64,000 nt of DNA, taken from the NCBI GenBank assembly GCA_963966185.1, contig CAWZYM010000295.1, forward strand, positions 1,266,501 through 1,330,500. Direction: 5' to 3'. The translations under genes were made by a program, and so were the position numbers. Shown here in pieces: positions 37,121 through 51,311 of the stretch (position 1 is its first letter; each line of letters opens with the position of its first letter). The DNA comes from Rhabditoides inermis. Lineage: Eukaryota > Nematoda > Chromadorea > Rhabditida > Rhabditidae. The notes under the pieces were generated by a model. The model saw nothing but the letters and a program-made list of their open reading frames with translations. It ran no database searches and was not told where the DNA came from.

Positions 37121-40100
37121 CAACACAGGATAAACTTTCAGAAAAAAAACTTCCAGAAAAAACTCTAAGGATGAACTTTCAGAACAAAATTTCAGGATAA
37201 ACTCTCAGAATAAATTCTCAGCATAAACTCTCAGGATAAACTCTCAGGATGAAGTCTCAGGATAAAATCTCAGGACAACTCAGGATAAACTTTCATTACA
37301 AACTCCAGACAACACAAGATAAACTTTCAGGATAAACTTCCAGGATAATCTCTCAGGATAAACTCTCAGGATAAACACAGGATAAACTCTCAGGATAAAC
37401 TTTCAGGACAAACTCTCAGAAAAAACTCTCAGGATGAACTTTCAGGATAAACTTTCAGGATAAAGTCTCAGGATAAACTCTCAGTATAAACTCTCAGAAT
37501 AAACTCTCAAGATAAACTCTCAGGATAAACTTTCAGGATAAACTCTTAGGATAAACTCTCAGGATAAACTCTCAAGATAAACTCTCAGGATAAACTTTCA
37601 GGATAAACTTTTAGGATAAACTCTCAGGATAAACTCTCAGGATAAAGTCTCAGGATAAACTTTCAAAGAAAGTCTGAGGAAAATCTCTCAGGATGAACTC
37701 TCAGGATAAACACAGGATAAACTTTCAGGATGAACTTTCAGGAGAAACTCTCAGGAGAAACTCTCAGGATAAAGTCTCAGGATAAACACAGGATGAACTC
37801 TCAGGAGAAACTTTCTGGAGAAACTCTCAGGATAAACTCTCAGGATAAACACAGGATAAACTTTCAGGATGAACTTTCAGGAGAAACTCTCAGGATAAAC
37901 TCTCAGGATAAAGTCTCAGAATAAACACAGGATAAACTCTCAGGAGAAACTTTCAGAAGAAACTCTCAGGATAAACTCTCAGGATAAAGTCTCAGGATAA
38001 AGTCTCAGGATAAAATCTCAGGACAACTCAGGATAAACTCTCATTACAAACTCAAGACAACACAGGATAAACTTTCAGAAAAAAAACTTCCAGAATAAAC
38101 TCTAAGGATGAACTTTCAGAACAAAATTTCAGGATAAACTCTCAGAATAAACTCTCAGCATAAACTCTCAGGATAAACTCTCAGGATGAAGTCTCAGGAT
38201 AAAATCTCAGGACAACTCAGGATAAACTTTCATCACAAACTCCAGACAACACAAGATAAACTTTCAGGATAAACTTCCAGGATAAACTTTCAGGATAAAC
38301 TCTCAGGATAAACTCTCAGGATGAACTTTCAGGATAAACTTTCAGGATAAACTTTCAGGATAAACTCTCAGGATAAACACAGGATAAACTCTCAGGATAA
38401 ACTTTCAGGACAAACTTTCAGAGAAAGTCTGAGGATAATCTCTCAGGATAAACTCTCAGGATAAACACAGGATAAACTCTCAGGATAAACTTTCAGGACA
38501 AACTCTCAGAAAAAAAACTCTCAGGATGAACTTTCAGGATAAACTTTCAGGATAAAGTCTCAGGATAAACTTTCAGGGTAAAGTCTCAGGATAAACTCTC
38601 AGGATAAAGTCTTAGGATAAACTCTCAGGATAAACTCTCAGAATAAACTCTCAAGATAAACTCTCAGGATAAACTTTCAGGATAAACTCTTAGGATAAAC
38701 TCTCAGGATAAACTCTCAAGATAAACTCTCAGGATAAACTTTCAGGATAAACTCTTAGGATAAACTCTCAGGATAAACTCTCAGGATAAAGTCTCAGGAT
38801 AAACTTTCAAAGAAAGTCTGAGGAAAATCTCTCAGGATGAACTCTCAGGATAAACACAGGATAAACTTTCAGGATGAACTTTCAGGAGAAACTCTCAGGA
38901 GAAACTCTCAGGATAAAGTCTCAGGATAAACACAGGATAAACTCTCAGGAGAAACTTTCTGGAGAAACTCTCAGGATAAACTCTCAGGATAAAGTCTCAG
39001 GATAAAGTCTCAGGATAAAATCTCAGGACAACTCAGGATAAACTCTCATTACAAACTCAAGACAACACAGGATAAACTTTCAGAAAAAAAACTTCCAGAA
39101 TAAACTCTAAGGATGAACTTTCAGAACAAAATTTCAGGATAAACTCTCAGATTAAACTCTCAGCATAAACTCTCAGGATAAACTCTCAGGATGAAGTCTC
39201 AGGATAAAATCTCAGGACAACTCAGGATAAACTTTCATTACAAACTCCAGACAACACAAGATAAACTTTCAGGATAAACTTCCAGGATAAACTTTCAGGA
39301 TAAACTCTCAGGATAAACTCTCAGGATGAACTTTCAGGATAAACTTTCAGGATAAACTTTCAGGATAAACTCTCAGGATAAACACAGGATAAACTCTCAG
39401 GATAAACTTTCAGTACAAACTTTCAGAGAAAGTCTGAAGATAATCTCTCAGGATAAACTCTCAGGATAAACACAGGATAAACTCTCAGGATAAACTTTCA
39501 GGACAAACTCTCAGAAAAAAACTCTCAGGATGAAATTTCAGGATAAACTTTCAGGATAAAGTCTCAGCATAAACTTTCAGGGTAAAGTCTCAGGATAAAC
39601 TCTCAGGATAAAGTCTCAGGATAAACTCTCAGGATAAACTCTCAGGGTAAACTCTCAAGATAAACTCTCAGGATAAACTTTCAGGATAAACTCTTAGGAT
39701 AAACTCTCAGGATAAAGTCTCAGGATAAACTCTCAGGATAAACTCTCAGGATAAACTCTCAAAATAAACTCTCAGGATAAACTTTCAGGATAAACTCTTA
39801 GGATAAACTCTCAGGATAAACTCTCAGGATAAAGTCTCAGGATAAAATCTCAGGACAACTCAGGATATACTTTCATTACAAACTCAAGACAACACAGGAT
39901 AAACTTTCAGGATGAAGCCTCAAGAAAAAGTCTCAGGATAAACACAGGATAAACTTTCAGGATAAACTCCCAGGATAAACTTTTAGGATAAACTCTCAGG
40001 ATAAACTCTCAGGATAAAGACTCAGGATAAACTTTCAGAGAAAGTCTGAGAATAGTTTCTCAGGATAAACTCTCAGGATAAACTTTCAGGACAAACTCTC

Positions 40101-41299
40101 AGAAAAAAAACTCTCAGGATAAATTTTCAGGATAAACTCTTAGGATAAACTCTCAGGATAAAGTCTCAGGATGAACTCTCAGGATAAACTCTCAGGATAA
40201 ACTCTCAAAATAAACTCTCAGGATAAACTTTCAGGTTAAACTCTTAGGATAAACTCTCAGGATAAACTTTCAGGATAAAGTCTCAGGATAAAATCTCAGG
40301 ACAACTCAGGATATACTCTCATTACAAACTCAAGACAACACAGGATAAACTTTCAGGATGAAGCCTCAAGATAAAGTCTCAGGATAAACACAGGATAAAC
40401 TTTCAGGATAAACTCTCAGGATAAACTTTCAGGATAAACTCTCAGGATAAACTCTCAGGATGAAGACTCAGGATAAACTTTCAGAGAAAGTCTGAGAATA
40501 ATCTCTCAGGATAAACTCTCAGGATAAACACAGGATAAACTCTCAGGATGAAGCCTCAAGATAAAGTGTCAGGATAAACACAGGATAAACTTCCAGGATA
40601 AACTCCCAGGATAAACTTTCAGGATAAACTTTCAGAGAAAGTCTGAGAATAATTTCTCAGGATAAACTCTCAGGATAAACTTTCAGGACAAACTCTCAGA
40701 AAAAAAAACTCTCAGGATGAACTTTCAGGATAAACTCTCAAGATAAACTCTCAGGATAAACTTTCAGGATAAACTCTTAGGATAAACTCTCAGGATAAAG
40801 TCTCAGGATGAACTCTCAGGATAAACTCTCAGGATAAACTCTCAAAATAAACTCTCAGGATAAACTTTCAGGATAAACTCTTAGGATAAACTCTCAGGAT
40901 AAACTCTCAGGATGAAGCCTCAAGATAAAGTGTCAGGATAAACACAGGATAAACTTCCAGGATAAACTCCCAGGATAAATTTTCAGGATAAACTCTCAGG
41001 ATAAACTCTCAGGATAAAGTCTCAGGATAAACTTTCAAAGAAAGTCTGAGGAAAATCTCTCAGGATGAACTCTCAGGATAAACACAGGAGAAACTTTCAG
41101 GATGAACTTTCAGGAGAAACTCTCAGGATAAACTCTCAGGATAAAGTCTCAGGATAAACACAGGATAAACTCTCAGGAGAAACTTTCAGGAGAAACTCTC
41201 AGGATAAACTCTCAGGATAAAGTCTCAGGATAAAGTCTCAGAATAAAATCTCAGGACAACTCAGGATAAACTCTCATTACAAACTCAAGACAACACAGG
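37121..41299 (+). repeat. Right satellite arm after element 3
   Basis: Satellite matching 42301 onward at a shift of 5180 bp over at least the first kilobase (shared ATAAATTCTCAGCATAAAC and CAGTATAAACTC variants). A GAGAAA-rich patch at 37730-37924 has lost the usual stop triplets and opens a 64-codon frame. It recurs at 42910 and 47830 and is not considered a gene. Confidence 0.93.
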
Positions 41300-41407
41300 T
41301 AGGGACCACAATGAGATTTTCAAATATTTGGATATGGTATAGCAATGAGTTCATAAATGTGGTCCATTTGAAGCTGATTTCAAAAATATATAATGCTCGT
41401 AGGGTTC
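41300..41407 (+). mobile_element. Element composite 4, left part (element bases 1-108)
   Basis: Bases 1-108 of the element, preceded by CAACACAGG, ending in GTAGGGTTC and passing directly into marker-block satellite TCAGGACAACTCAGG. The right part (from element base 116) resumes at 41868. The pair is best read as a deletion derivative of a left fragment plus a full copy. Confidence 0.85.
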
Positions 41408-41867
41408 TCAGGACAACTCAGGATATACTTTCATTACAAACTCAAGACAACACAGGATAAACTTTCAGGATGAAGCCTCAAGATAAAGTCTCAGGATAAA
41501 CACAGGATAAACTTTCAGGATAAACTCCCAGGATAAACTTTTAGGATAAACTCTCAGGATAAACTCTCAGGATAAAGACTCAGGATAAACTTTCAGAGAA
41601 AGTCTGAGAATAATTTCTCAGGATAAACTCTCAGGATGAACTTTCAGGATAAACTCTCAAGATAAACTCTCAGGATAAACTTTCAGGATAAACTCTTAGG
41701 ATAAACTCTCAGGATAAAGTCTCAGGATGAACTCTCAGGATAAACTCTCAGGATAAACTCTCAAAATAAACTCTCAGGATAAACTTTCAGGATAAACTCT
41801 TAGGATAAACTCTCAGGATAAACTCTCAGGATGAAGCCTCAAGATAAAGTGTCAGGATAAACACAGG
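41408..41867 (+). repeat. Satellite (460 bp) between the two parts of composite 4
   Basis: Ordinary satellite beginning in a marker block and ending GTGTCAGGATAAACACAGG before element sequence. It closely follows the satellite downstream of the left fragment at 58642, minus about 41 bp around the A-rich CTCTCAGAAAAAAA block. Confidence 0.85.
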
Positions 41868-42300
41868 ACATTGCGCTCTAATTCCGCACGGCGCCGCGCA
41901 CCCGAGCGCGCGCTCACGAGAAAGTGCGACAGAGGGCGGCTAGATCAAAGCACTGATGACGTCATCGATAGTTGAATAATAAACATATTCGTTTATATTA
42001 GTATCACTAGGTTTTGTTTGACTGTAATCGATAAGTACTCGATGAAATACGTCTCTTATGTTAGCATTTTTCATTACTCACTTTTAGCGATGGCGGCTAG
42101 ATGAAAGAAATATGACGTCATCGTATCACTTTTTACCGATTTTCACTACTTTACAGGGTACATGATCCCATAAAAAGTATACCGTTAGAACCAGCGCGAA
42201 TTGGCGAATCGTTCTATGCTAATTAGAGCACGTCATGTGTTCAGTGAGAAAATGTTACATGATTTCGCCGGGCTCTCTGCAACTCACGTTGTGGTTCCTA
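41868..42300 (+). mobile_element. Element composite 4, right part (element bases 116-551)
   Basis: Starts ACATTGCGCTC, runs to the right terminal repeat and is followed by CAACACAGG at 42301-42309. It is 433 bp because of a 3-bp loss (CTCACGAG for CTCACATAGAG). The same 3-bp loss is in composite 5. Confidence 0.88.
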
Positions 42301-45300
42301 CAACACAGGATAAACTTTCAGAAAAAAAACTTCCAGAAAAAACTCTAAGGATGAACTTTCAGAACAAAATTTCAGGATAAACTCTCAGAATAAATTCTCA
42401 GCATAAACTCTCAGGATAAACTCTCAGGATGAAGTCTCAGGATAAAATCTCAGGACAACTCAGGATAAACTTTCATTACAAACTCCAGACAACACAAGAT
42501 AAACTTTCAGGATAAACTTCCAGGATAATCTCTCAGGATAAACTCTCAGGATAAACACAGGATAAACTCTCAGGATAAACTTTCAGGACAAACTCTCAGA
42601 AAAAACTCTCAGGATGAACTTTCAGGATAAACTTTCAGGATAAAGTCTCAGGATAAACTCTCAGTATAAACTCTCAGAATAAACTCTCAAGATAAACTCT
42701 CAGGATAAACTTTCAGGATAAACTCTTAGGATAAACTCTCAGGATAAACTCTCAAGATAAACTCTCAGGATAAACTTTCAGGATAAACTCTTAGGATAAA
42801 CTCTCAGGATAAACTCTCAGGATAAAGTCTCAGGATAAACTTTCAAAGAAAGTCTGAGGAAAATCTCTCAGGATGAACTCTCAGGATAAACACAGGATAA
42901 ACTTTCAGGATGAACTTTCAGGAGAAACTCTCAGGAGAAACTCTCAGGATAAAGTCTCAGGATAAACACAGGATAAACTCTCAGGAGAAACTTTCTGGAG
43001 AAACTCTCAGGATAAACTCTCAGGATAAACACAGGATAAACTTTCAGGATGAACTTTCAGGAGAAACTCTCAGGATAAACTCTCAGGATAAAGTCTCAGA
43101 ATAAACACAGGATAAACTCTCAGGAGAAACTTTCAGGAGAAACTCTCAGGATAAACTCTTAGGATAAAGTCTCAGGATAAAGTCTCAGGATAAAATCTCA
43201 GGACAACTCAGGATAAACTCTCATTACAAACTCAAGACAACACAGGATAAACTTTCAGAAAAAAAACTTCCAGAATAAACTCTAAGGATGAACTTTCAGA
43301 ACAAAATTTCAGGATAAACTCTCAGAATAAACTCTCAGCATAAACTCTCAGGATAAACTCTCAGGATGAAGTCTCAGGATAAAATCTCAGGACAACTCAG
43401 GATAAACTTTCATCACAAACTCCAGACAACACAAGATAAACTTTCAGGATAAACTTCCAGGATAAACTTTCAGGATAAACTCTCAGGATAAACTCTCAGG
43501 ATGAACTTTCAGGATAAACTTTCAGGATAAACTTTCAGGATAAACTCTCAGGATAAACACAGGATAAACTCTCAGGATAAACTTTCAGGACAAACTTTCA
43601 GAGAAAGTCTGAGGATAATCTCTCAGGATAAACTCTCAGGATAAACACAGGATAAACTCTCAGGATAAACTTTCAGGACAAACTCTCAGAAAAAAAACTC
43701 TCAGGATGAACTTTCAGGATAAACTTTCAGGATAAAGTCTCAGGATAAACTTTCAGGGTAAAGTCTCAGGATAAACTCTCAGGATAAAGTCTTAGGATAA
43801 AGTCTCAGGATAAACTCTCAGAATAAACTCTCAAGATAAACTCTCAGGATAAACTTTCTGGATAAACTCTTAGGATAAACTCTCAGGATAAACTCTCAAG
43901 ATAAACTCTCAGAATAAACTTTCAGGATAAACTCTTAGGATAAACTCTCAGGATAAACTCTCAGGATAAAGTCTCAGGATAAACTTTCAAAGAAAGTCTG
44001 AGGAAAATCTCTCAGGATGAACTCTCAGGATAAACACAGGATAAACTTTCAGGATGAACTTTCAGGAGAAACTCTCAGGAGAAACTCTCAGGATAAAGTC
44101 TCAGGATAAACACAGGATAAACTCTCAGGAGAAACTTTCTGGAGAAACTCTCAGGATAAACTCTCAGGATAAAGTCTCAGGATAAAGTCTCAGGATAAAA
44201 TCTCAGGACAACTCAGGATAAACTCTCATTACAAACTCAAGACAACACAGGATAAACTTTCAGAAAAAAAACTTCCAGAATAAACTATAAGGATGAACTT
44301 TCAGAACAAAATTTCAGGATAAACTCTCAGATTAAACTCTCAGCATAAACTCTCAGGATAAACTCTCAGGATGAAGTCTCAGGATAAAATCTCAGGACAA
44401 CTCAGGATAAACTTTCATTACAAACTCCAGACAACACAAGATAAACTTTCAGGATAAACTTCCAGGATAAACTTTCAGGATAAACTCTCAGGATAAACTC
44501 TCAGGATGAACTTTCAGGATAAACTTTCAGGATAAACTTTCAGGATAAACTCTCAGGATAAACACAGGATAAACTCTCAGGATGAACACAGGATAAACTC
44601 TCAGGATAAACTTTCAGGACAAACTCTCAGAAAAAAACTCTCAGGATGAAATTTCAGGATAAACTTTCAGGATAAAGTCTCAGCATAAACTTTCAGGGTA
44701 AAGTCTCAGGATAAACTCTCAGGATAAAGTCTCAGGATAAACTCTCAGGATAAACTCTCAGGGTAAACTCTCAAGATAAACTCTCAGGATAAACTTTCAG
44801 GATAAACTCTTAGGATAAACTCTCAGGATAAAGTCTCAGGATAAACTCCCAGGATAAACTCTCAAAATAAACTCTCAGGATAAACTTTCAGGATAAACTC
44901 TTAGGATAAACTCTCAGGATAAACTCTCAGGATAAAGTCTCAGGATAAAATCTCAGGACAACTCAGGATATACTTTCATTACAAACTCAAGACAACACAG
45001 GATAAACTTTCAGGATGAAGCCTCAAGAAAAAGTCTCAGGATAAACACAGGATAAACTTTCAGGATAAACTCCCAGGATAAACTTTTAGGATAAACTCTC
45101 AGGATAAACTCTCAGGATAAAGACTCAGGATAAACTTTCAGAGAAAGTCTGAGAATAGTTTCTCAGGATAAACTCTCAGGATAAACTTTCAGGATAAACT
45201 CTTAGGATAAACTCTCAGGATAAACTTTCAGGATAAAGTCTCAGGATAAAATCTCAGGACAACTCAGGATATACTCTCATTACAAACTCAAGACAACACA

Positions 45301-46282
45301 GGATAAACTTTCAGGATGAAGCCTCAAGATAAAGTCTCAGGATAAACACAGGATAAACTTTCAGGATAAACTCCCAGGATAAACTTTCAGGATAAACTCT
45401 CAGGATAAACTCTCAGGATGAAGACTCAGGATAAACTCTCAGGATGAAGACTCAGGATAAACTTTCAGAGAAAGTCTGAGAATAATCTCTCAGGATAAAC
45501 TCTCAGGATAAACACAGGATAAACTCTCAGGATGAAGCCTCAAGATAAAGTGTCAGGATAAACACAGGATAAACTTCCAGGATAAACTCCCAGGATAAAC
45601 TTTCAGGATAAACTTTCAGAGAAAGTCTGAGAATAATTTCTCAGGATAAACTCTCAGGATAAACTTTCAGGACAAACTCTCAGAAAAAAAACTCTCAGGA
45701 TGAACTTTCAGGATAAACTCTCAAGATAAACTCTCAGGATAAACTTTCAGGATAAACTCTTAGGATAAACTCTCAGGATAAAGTCTCAGGATGAACTCTC
45801 AGGATAAACTCTCAGGATAAACTCTCAAAATAAACTCTCAGGATAAACTTTCAGGATAAACTCTTAGGATAAACTCTCAGGATAAACTCTCAGGATGAAG
45901 CCTCAAGATAAAGTGTCAGGATAAACACAGGATAAACTTCCAGGATAAACTCCCAGGATAAACTTTCAGGATAAACTCTCAGGATAAACTCTCAGGATAA
46001 AGTCTCAGGATAAACTTTCAAAGAAAGTCTGAGGAAAATCTCTCAGGATGAACTCTCAGGATAAACACAGGAGAAACTTTCAGGATGAACTTTCAGGAGA
46101 AACTCTCAGGATAAACTCTCAGGATGAAGTCTCAGGATAAACACAGGATAAACTCTCAGGAGAAACTTTCAGGAGAAACTCTCAGGATAAACTCTCAGGA
46201 TAAAGTCTCAGGATAAAGTCTCAGGATAAAATCTCAGGACAACTCAGGATAAACTCTCATTACAAACTCAAGACAACACAGG
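42301..46282 (+). repeat. Right satellite arm between composites 4 and 5
   Basis: Satellite unit repeated almost base for base at 47221-51203 (shift 4920). Contains marker blocks without the element near 43230 and 44247. No gene. Confidence 0.93.
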
Positions 46283-46390
46283 TAGGGACCACAATGAGAT
46301 TTTCAAATATTTGGATATGGTATAGCAATGAGTTCATAAATGTGGTCCATTTGAAGCTGATTTCAAAAATATATAATGCTCGTAGGGTTC
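46283..46390 (+). mobile_element. Element composite 5, left part (element bases 1-108)
   Basis: Same 108-bp left end as composite 4, with the same junction GTAGGGTTC to TCAGGACAACTC, preceded by CAACACAGG. Confidence 0.85.
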
Positions 46391-46787
46391 TCAGGACAAC
46401 TCAGGATATACTTTCACTACAAACTCAAGACAACACAGGATAAACTTTCAGGATGAAGCCTCAAGATAAAGTCTCAGGATAAACACAGGATAAACTTTCA
46501 GGATAAACTCCCAGGATAAACTTTTAGGATAAACTCTCAGGATAAACTCTCAGGATAAAGACTCAGGATAAACTTTCAGAGAAAGTCTGAGAATAATTTC
46601 TCAGGATAAACTCTCAGGATAAACTTTCAGGACAAACTCTCAGAAAAAAAACTCTCAGGATGAACTTTCAGGATAAACTCTCAAGATAAACTCTCAGGAT
46701 AAACTTTCAGGATAAACTCTTAGGATAAACTCTCAGGATAAACTCTCAGGATGAAGCCTCAAGATAAAGTGTCAGGATAAACACAGG
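46391..46787 (+). repeat. Satellite (397 bp) between the two parts of composite 5
   Basis: Related to the 460-bp satellite of composite 4. It keeps the A-rich CTCTCAGAAAAAAA block that composite 4 lacks, but lacks a run of units (GTCTCAGGATGAA through CTCTCAAAATAAA) that composite 4 has. It ends at the same ACACAGG junction. Confidence 0.85.
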
Positions 46788-47220
46788 ACATTGCGCTCTA
46801 ATTCCGCACGGCGCCGCGCACCCGAGCGCGCGCTCACGAGAAAGTGCGACAGAGGGCGGCTAGATCAAAGCACTGATGACGTCATCGATAGTTGAATAAT
46901 AAACATATTCGTTTATATTAGTATCACTAGGTTTTGTTTGACTGTAATCGATAAGTACTCGATGAAATACGTCTCTTATGTTAGCATTTTTCATTACTCA
47001 CTTTTAGCGATGGCGGCTAGATGAAAGAAATATGACGTCATCGTATCACTTTTTACCGATTTTCACTACTTTACAGGGTACATGATCCCATAAAAAGTAT
47101 ACCGTTAGAACCAGCGCGAATTGGCGAATCGTTCTATGCTAATTAGAGCACGTCATGTGTTCAGTGAGAAAATGTTACATGATTTCGCCGGGCTCTCTGC
47201 AACTCACGTTGTGGTTCCTA
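46788..47220 (+). mobile_element. Element composite 5, right part (element bases 116-551)
   Basis: 433 bp, same entry base and same 3-bp loss as composite 4, followed by CAACACAGG at 47221-47229. Confidence 0.88.
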
Positions 47221-50200
47221 CAACACAGGATAAACTTTCAGAAAAAAAACTTCCAGAAAAAACTCTAAGGATGAACTTTCAGAACAAAATTTCAGGATAA
47301 ACTCTCAGAATAAATTCTCAGCATAAACTCTCAGGATAAACTCTCAGGATGAAGTCTCAGGATAAAATCTCAGGACAACTCAGGATAAACTTTCATTACA
47401 AACTCCAGACAACACAAGATAAACTTTCAGGATAAACTTCCAGGATAATCTCTCAGGATAAACTCTCAGGATAAACACAGGATAAACTCTCAGGATAAAC
47501 TTTCAGGACAAACTCTCAGAAAAAACTCTCAGGATGAACTTTCAGGATAAACTTTCAGGATAAAGTCTCAGGATAAACTCTCAGTATAAACTCTCAGAAT
47601 AAACTCTCAAGATAAACTCTCAGGATAAACTTTCAGGATAAACTCTTAGGATAAACTCTCAGGATAAACTCTCAAGATAAACTCTCAGGATAAACTTTCA
47701 GGATAAACTCTTAGGATAAACTCTCAGGATAAACTCTCAGGATAAAGTCTCAGGATAAACTTTCAAAGAAAGTCTGAGGAAAATCTCTCAGGATGAACTC
47801 TCAGGATAAACACAGGATAAACTTTCAGGATGAACTTTCAGGAGAAACTCTCAGGAGAAACTCTCAGGATAAAGTCTCAGGATAAACACAGGATAAACTC
47901 TCAGGAGAAACTTTCTGGAGAAACTCTCAGGATAAACTCTCAGGATAAACACAGGATAAACTTTCAGGATGAACTTTCAGGAGAAACTCTCAGGATAAAC
48001 TCTCAGGATAAAGTCTCAGAATAAACACAGGATAAACTCTCAGGAGAAACTTTCAGGAGAAACTCTCAGGATAAACTCTTAGGATAAAGTCTCAGGATAA
48101 AGTCTCAGGATAAAATCTCAGGACAACTCAGGATAAACTCTCATTACAAACTCAAGACAACACAGGATAAACTTTCAGAAAAAAAACTTCCAGAATAAAC
48201 TCTAAGGATGAACTTTCAGAACAAAATTTCAGGATAAACTCTCAGAATAAACTCTCAGCATAAACTCTCAGGATAAACTCTCAGGATGAAGTCTCAGGAT
48301 AAAATCTCAGGACAACTCAGGATAAACTTTCATCACAAACTCCAGACAACACAAGATAAACTTTCAGGATAAACTTCCAGGATAAACTTTCAGGATAAAC
48401 TCTCAGGATAAACTCTCAGGATGAACTTTCAGGATAAACTTTCAGGATAAACTTTCAGGATAAACTCTCAGGATAAACACAGGATAAACTCTCAGGATAA
48501 ACTTTCAGGACAAACTTTCAGAGAAAGTCTGAGGATAATCTCTCAGGATAAACTCTCAGGATAAACACAGGATAAACTCTCAGGATAAACTTTCAGGACA
48601 AACTCTCAGAAAAAAAAACTCTCAGGATGAACTTTCAGGATAAACTTTCAGGATAAAGTCTCAGGATAAACTTTCAGGGTAAAGTCTCAGGATAAACTCT
48701 CAGGATAAAGTCTTAGGATAAAGTCTCAGGATAAACTCTCAGAATAAACTCTCAAGATAAACTCTCAGGATAAACTTTCTGGATAAACTCTTAGGATAAA
48801 CTCTCAGGATAAACTCTCAAGATAAACTCTCAGGATAAACTTTCAGGATAAACTCTTAGGATAAACTCTCAGGATAAACTCTCAGGATAAAGTCTCAGGA
48901 TAAACTTTCAAAGAAAGTCTGAGGAAAATCTCTCAGGATGAACTCTCAGGATAAACACAGGATAAACTTTCAGGATGAACTTTCAGGAGAAACTCTCAGG
49001 AGAAACTCTCAGGATAAAGTCTCAGGATAAACACAGGATAAACTCTCAGGAGAAACTTTCTGGAGAAACTCTCAGGATAAACTCTCAGGATAAAGTCTCA
49101 GGATAAAGTCTCAGGATAAAATCTCAGGACAACTCAGGATAAACTCTCATTACAAACTCAAGACAACACAGGATAAACTTTCAGAAAAAAAACTTCCAGA
49201 ATAAACTATAAGGATGAACTTTCAGAACAAAATTTCAGGATAAACTCTCAGATTAAACTCTCAGCATAAACTCTCAGGATAAACTCTCAGGATGAAGTCT
49301 CAGGATAAAATCTCAGGACAACTCAGGATAAACTTTCATTACAAACTCCAGACAACACAAGATAAACTTTCAGGATAAACTTCCAGGATAAACTTTCAGG
49401 ATAAACTCTCAGGATAAACTCTCAGGATGAACTTTCAGGATAAACTTTCAGGATAAACTTTCAGGATAAACTCTCAGGATAAACACAGGATAAACTCTCA
49501 GGATGAACACAGGATAAACTCTCAGGATAAACTTTCAGGACAAACTCTCAGAAAAAAACTCTCAGGATGAAATTTCAGGATAAACTTTCAGGATAAAGTC
49601 TCAGCATAAACTTTCAGGGTAAAGTCTCAGGATAAACTCTCAGGATAAAGTCTCAGGATAAACTCTCAGGATAAACTCTCAGGGTAAACTCTCAAGATAA
49701 ACTCTCAGGATAAACTTTCAGGATAAACTCTTAGGATAAACTCTCAGGATAAAGTCTCAGGATAAACTCCCAGGATAAACTCTCAAAATAAACTCTCAGG
49801 ATAAACTTTCAGGATAAACTCTTAGGATAAACTCTCAGGATAAACTCTCAGGATAAAGTCTCAGGATAAAATCTCAGGACAACTCAGGATATACTTTCAT
49901 TACAAACTCAAGACAACACAGGATAAACTTTCAGGATGAAGCCTCAAGAAAAAGTCTCAGGATAAACACAGGATAAACTTTCAGGATAAACTCCCAGGAT
50001 AAACTTTTAGGATAAACTCTCAGGATAAACTCTCAGGATAAAGACTCAGGATAAACTTTCAGAGAAAGTCTGAGAATAGTTTCTCAGGATAAACTCTCAG
50101 GATAAACTTTCAGGATAAACTCTTAGGATAAACTCTCAGGATAAACTTTCAGGATAAAGTCTCAGGATAAAATCTCAGGACAACTCAGGATATACTCTCA

Positions 50201-51203
50201 TTACAAACTCAAGACAACACAGGATAAACTTTCAGGATGAAGCCTCAAGATAAAGTCTCAGGATAAACACAGGATAAACTTTCAGGATAAACTCCCAGGA
50301 TAAACTTTCAGGATAAACTCTCAGGATAAACTCTCAGGATGAAGACTCAGGATAAACTCTCAGGATGAAGACTCAGGATAAACTTTCAGAGAAAGTCTGA
50401 GAATAATCTCTCAGGATAAACTCTCAGGATAAACACAGGATAAACTCTCAGGATGAAGCCTCAAGATAAAGTGTCAGGATAAACACAGGATAAACTTCCA
50501 GGATAAACTCCCAGGATAAACTTTCAGGATAAACTTTCAGAGAAAGTCTGAGAATAATTTCTCAGGATAAACTCTCAGGATAAACTTTCAGGACAAACTC
50601 TCAGAAAAAAAACTCTCAGGATGAACTTTCAGGATAAACTCTCAAGATAAACTCTCAGGATAAACTTTCAGGATAAACTCTTAGGATAAACTCTCAGGAT
50701 AAAGTCTCAGGATGAACTCTCAGGATAAACTCTCAGGATAAACTCTCAAAATAAACTCTCAGGATAAACTTTCAGGATAAACTCTTAGGATAAACTCTCA
50801 GGATAAACTCTCAGGATGAAGCCTCAAGATAAAGTGTCAGGATAAACACAGGATAAACTTCCAGGATAAACTCCCAGGATAAACTTTCAGGATAAACTCT
50901 CAGGATAAACTCTCAGGATAAAGTCTCAGGATAAACTTTCAAAGAAAGTCTGAGGAAAATCTCTCAGGATGAACTCTCAGGATAAACACAGGAGAAACTT
51001 TCAGGATGAACTTTCAGGAGAAACTCTCAGGATAAACTCTCAGGATGAAGTCTCAGGATAAACACAGGATAAACTCTCAGGAGAAACTTTCAGGAGAAAC
51101 TCTCAGGATAAACTCTCAGGATAAAGTCTCAGGATAAAGTCTCAGGATAAAATCTCAGGACAACTCAGGATAAACTCTCATTACAAACTCAAGACAACAC
51201 AGG
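47221..51203 (+). repeat. Right satellite arm between composite 5 and the left-end fragments
   Basis: Second copy of the 42301-46282 satellite. Few differences are visible, for example CTCTCAGGATAAACTTTC near 48830 where the first copy has CTCTCAGAATAAACTTTC near 43910. No gene. Confidence 0.93.
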
Positions 51204-51311
51204 TAGGGACCACAATGAGATTTTCAAATATTTGGATATGGTATAGCAATGAGTTCATAAATGTGGTCCATTTGAAGCTGATTTCAAAAATATATAATGC
51301 TCGTAGGGTTC
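51204..51311 (+). mobile_element. Left-end element fragment 6 (bases 1-108)
   Basis: Left terminal 108 bp of the element with the left CAACACAGG, joined to TCAGGACAACTC satellite. No right part follows before the next left end. Confidence 0.85.

Noticed and set aside
37730..37924. 64-codon repeat-like open frame (NFQEKLSGETLRI units), also at 42910 and 47830
   Set aside because: Arises only because several GATAAA units are GAGAAA here, removing stops for a few periods. It is satellite sequence with no start context or downstream continuation.
41408..41867. Satellite transposed into an existing element (insertion model for the split copies)
   Set aside because: A deletion from the left-fragment plus full-copy arrangement seen at 58642-60154 predicts both junctions and the missing seven bases. 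Insertion needs an unrelated loss.
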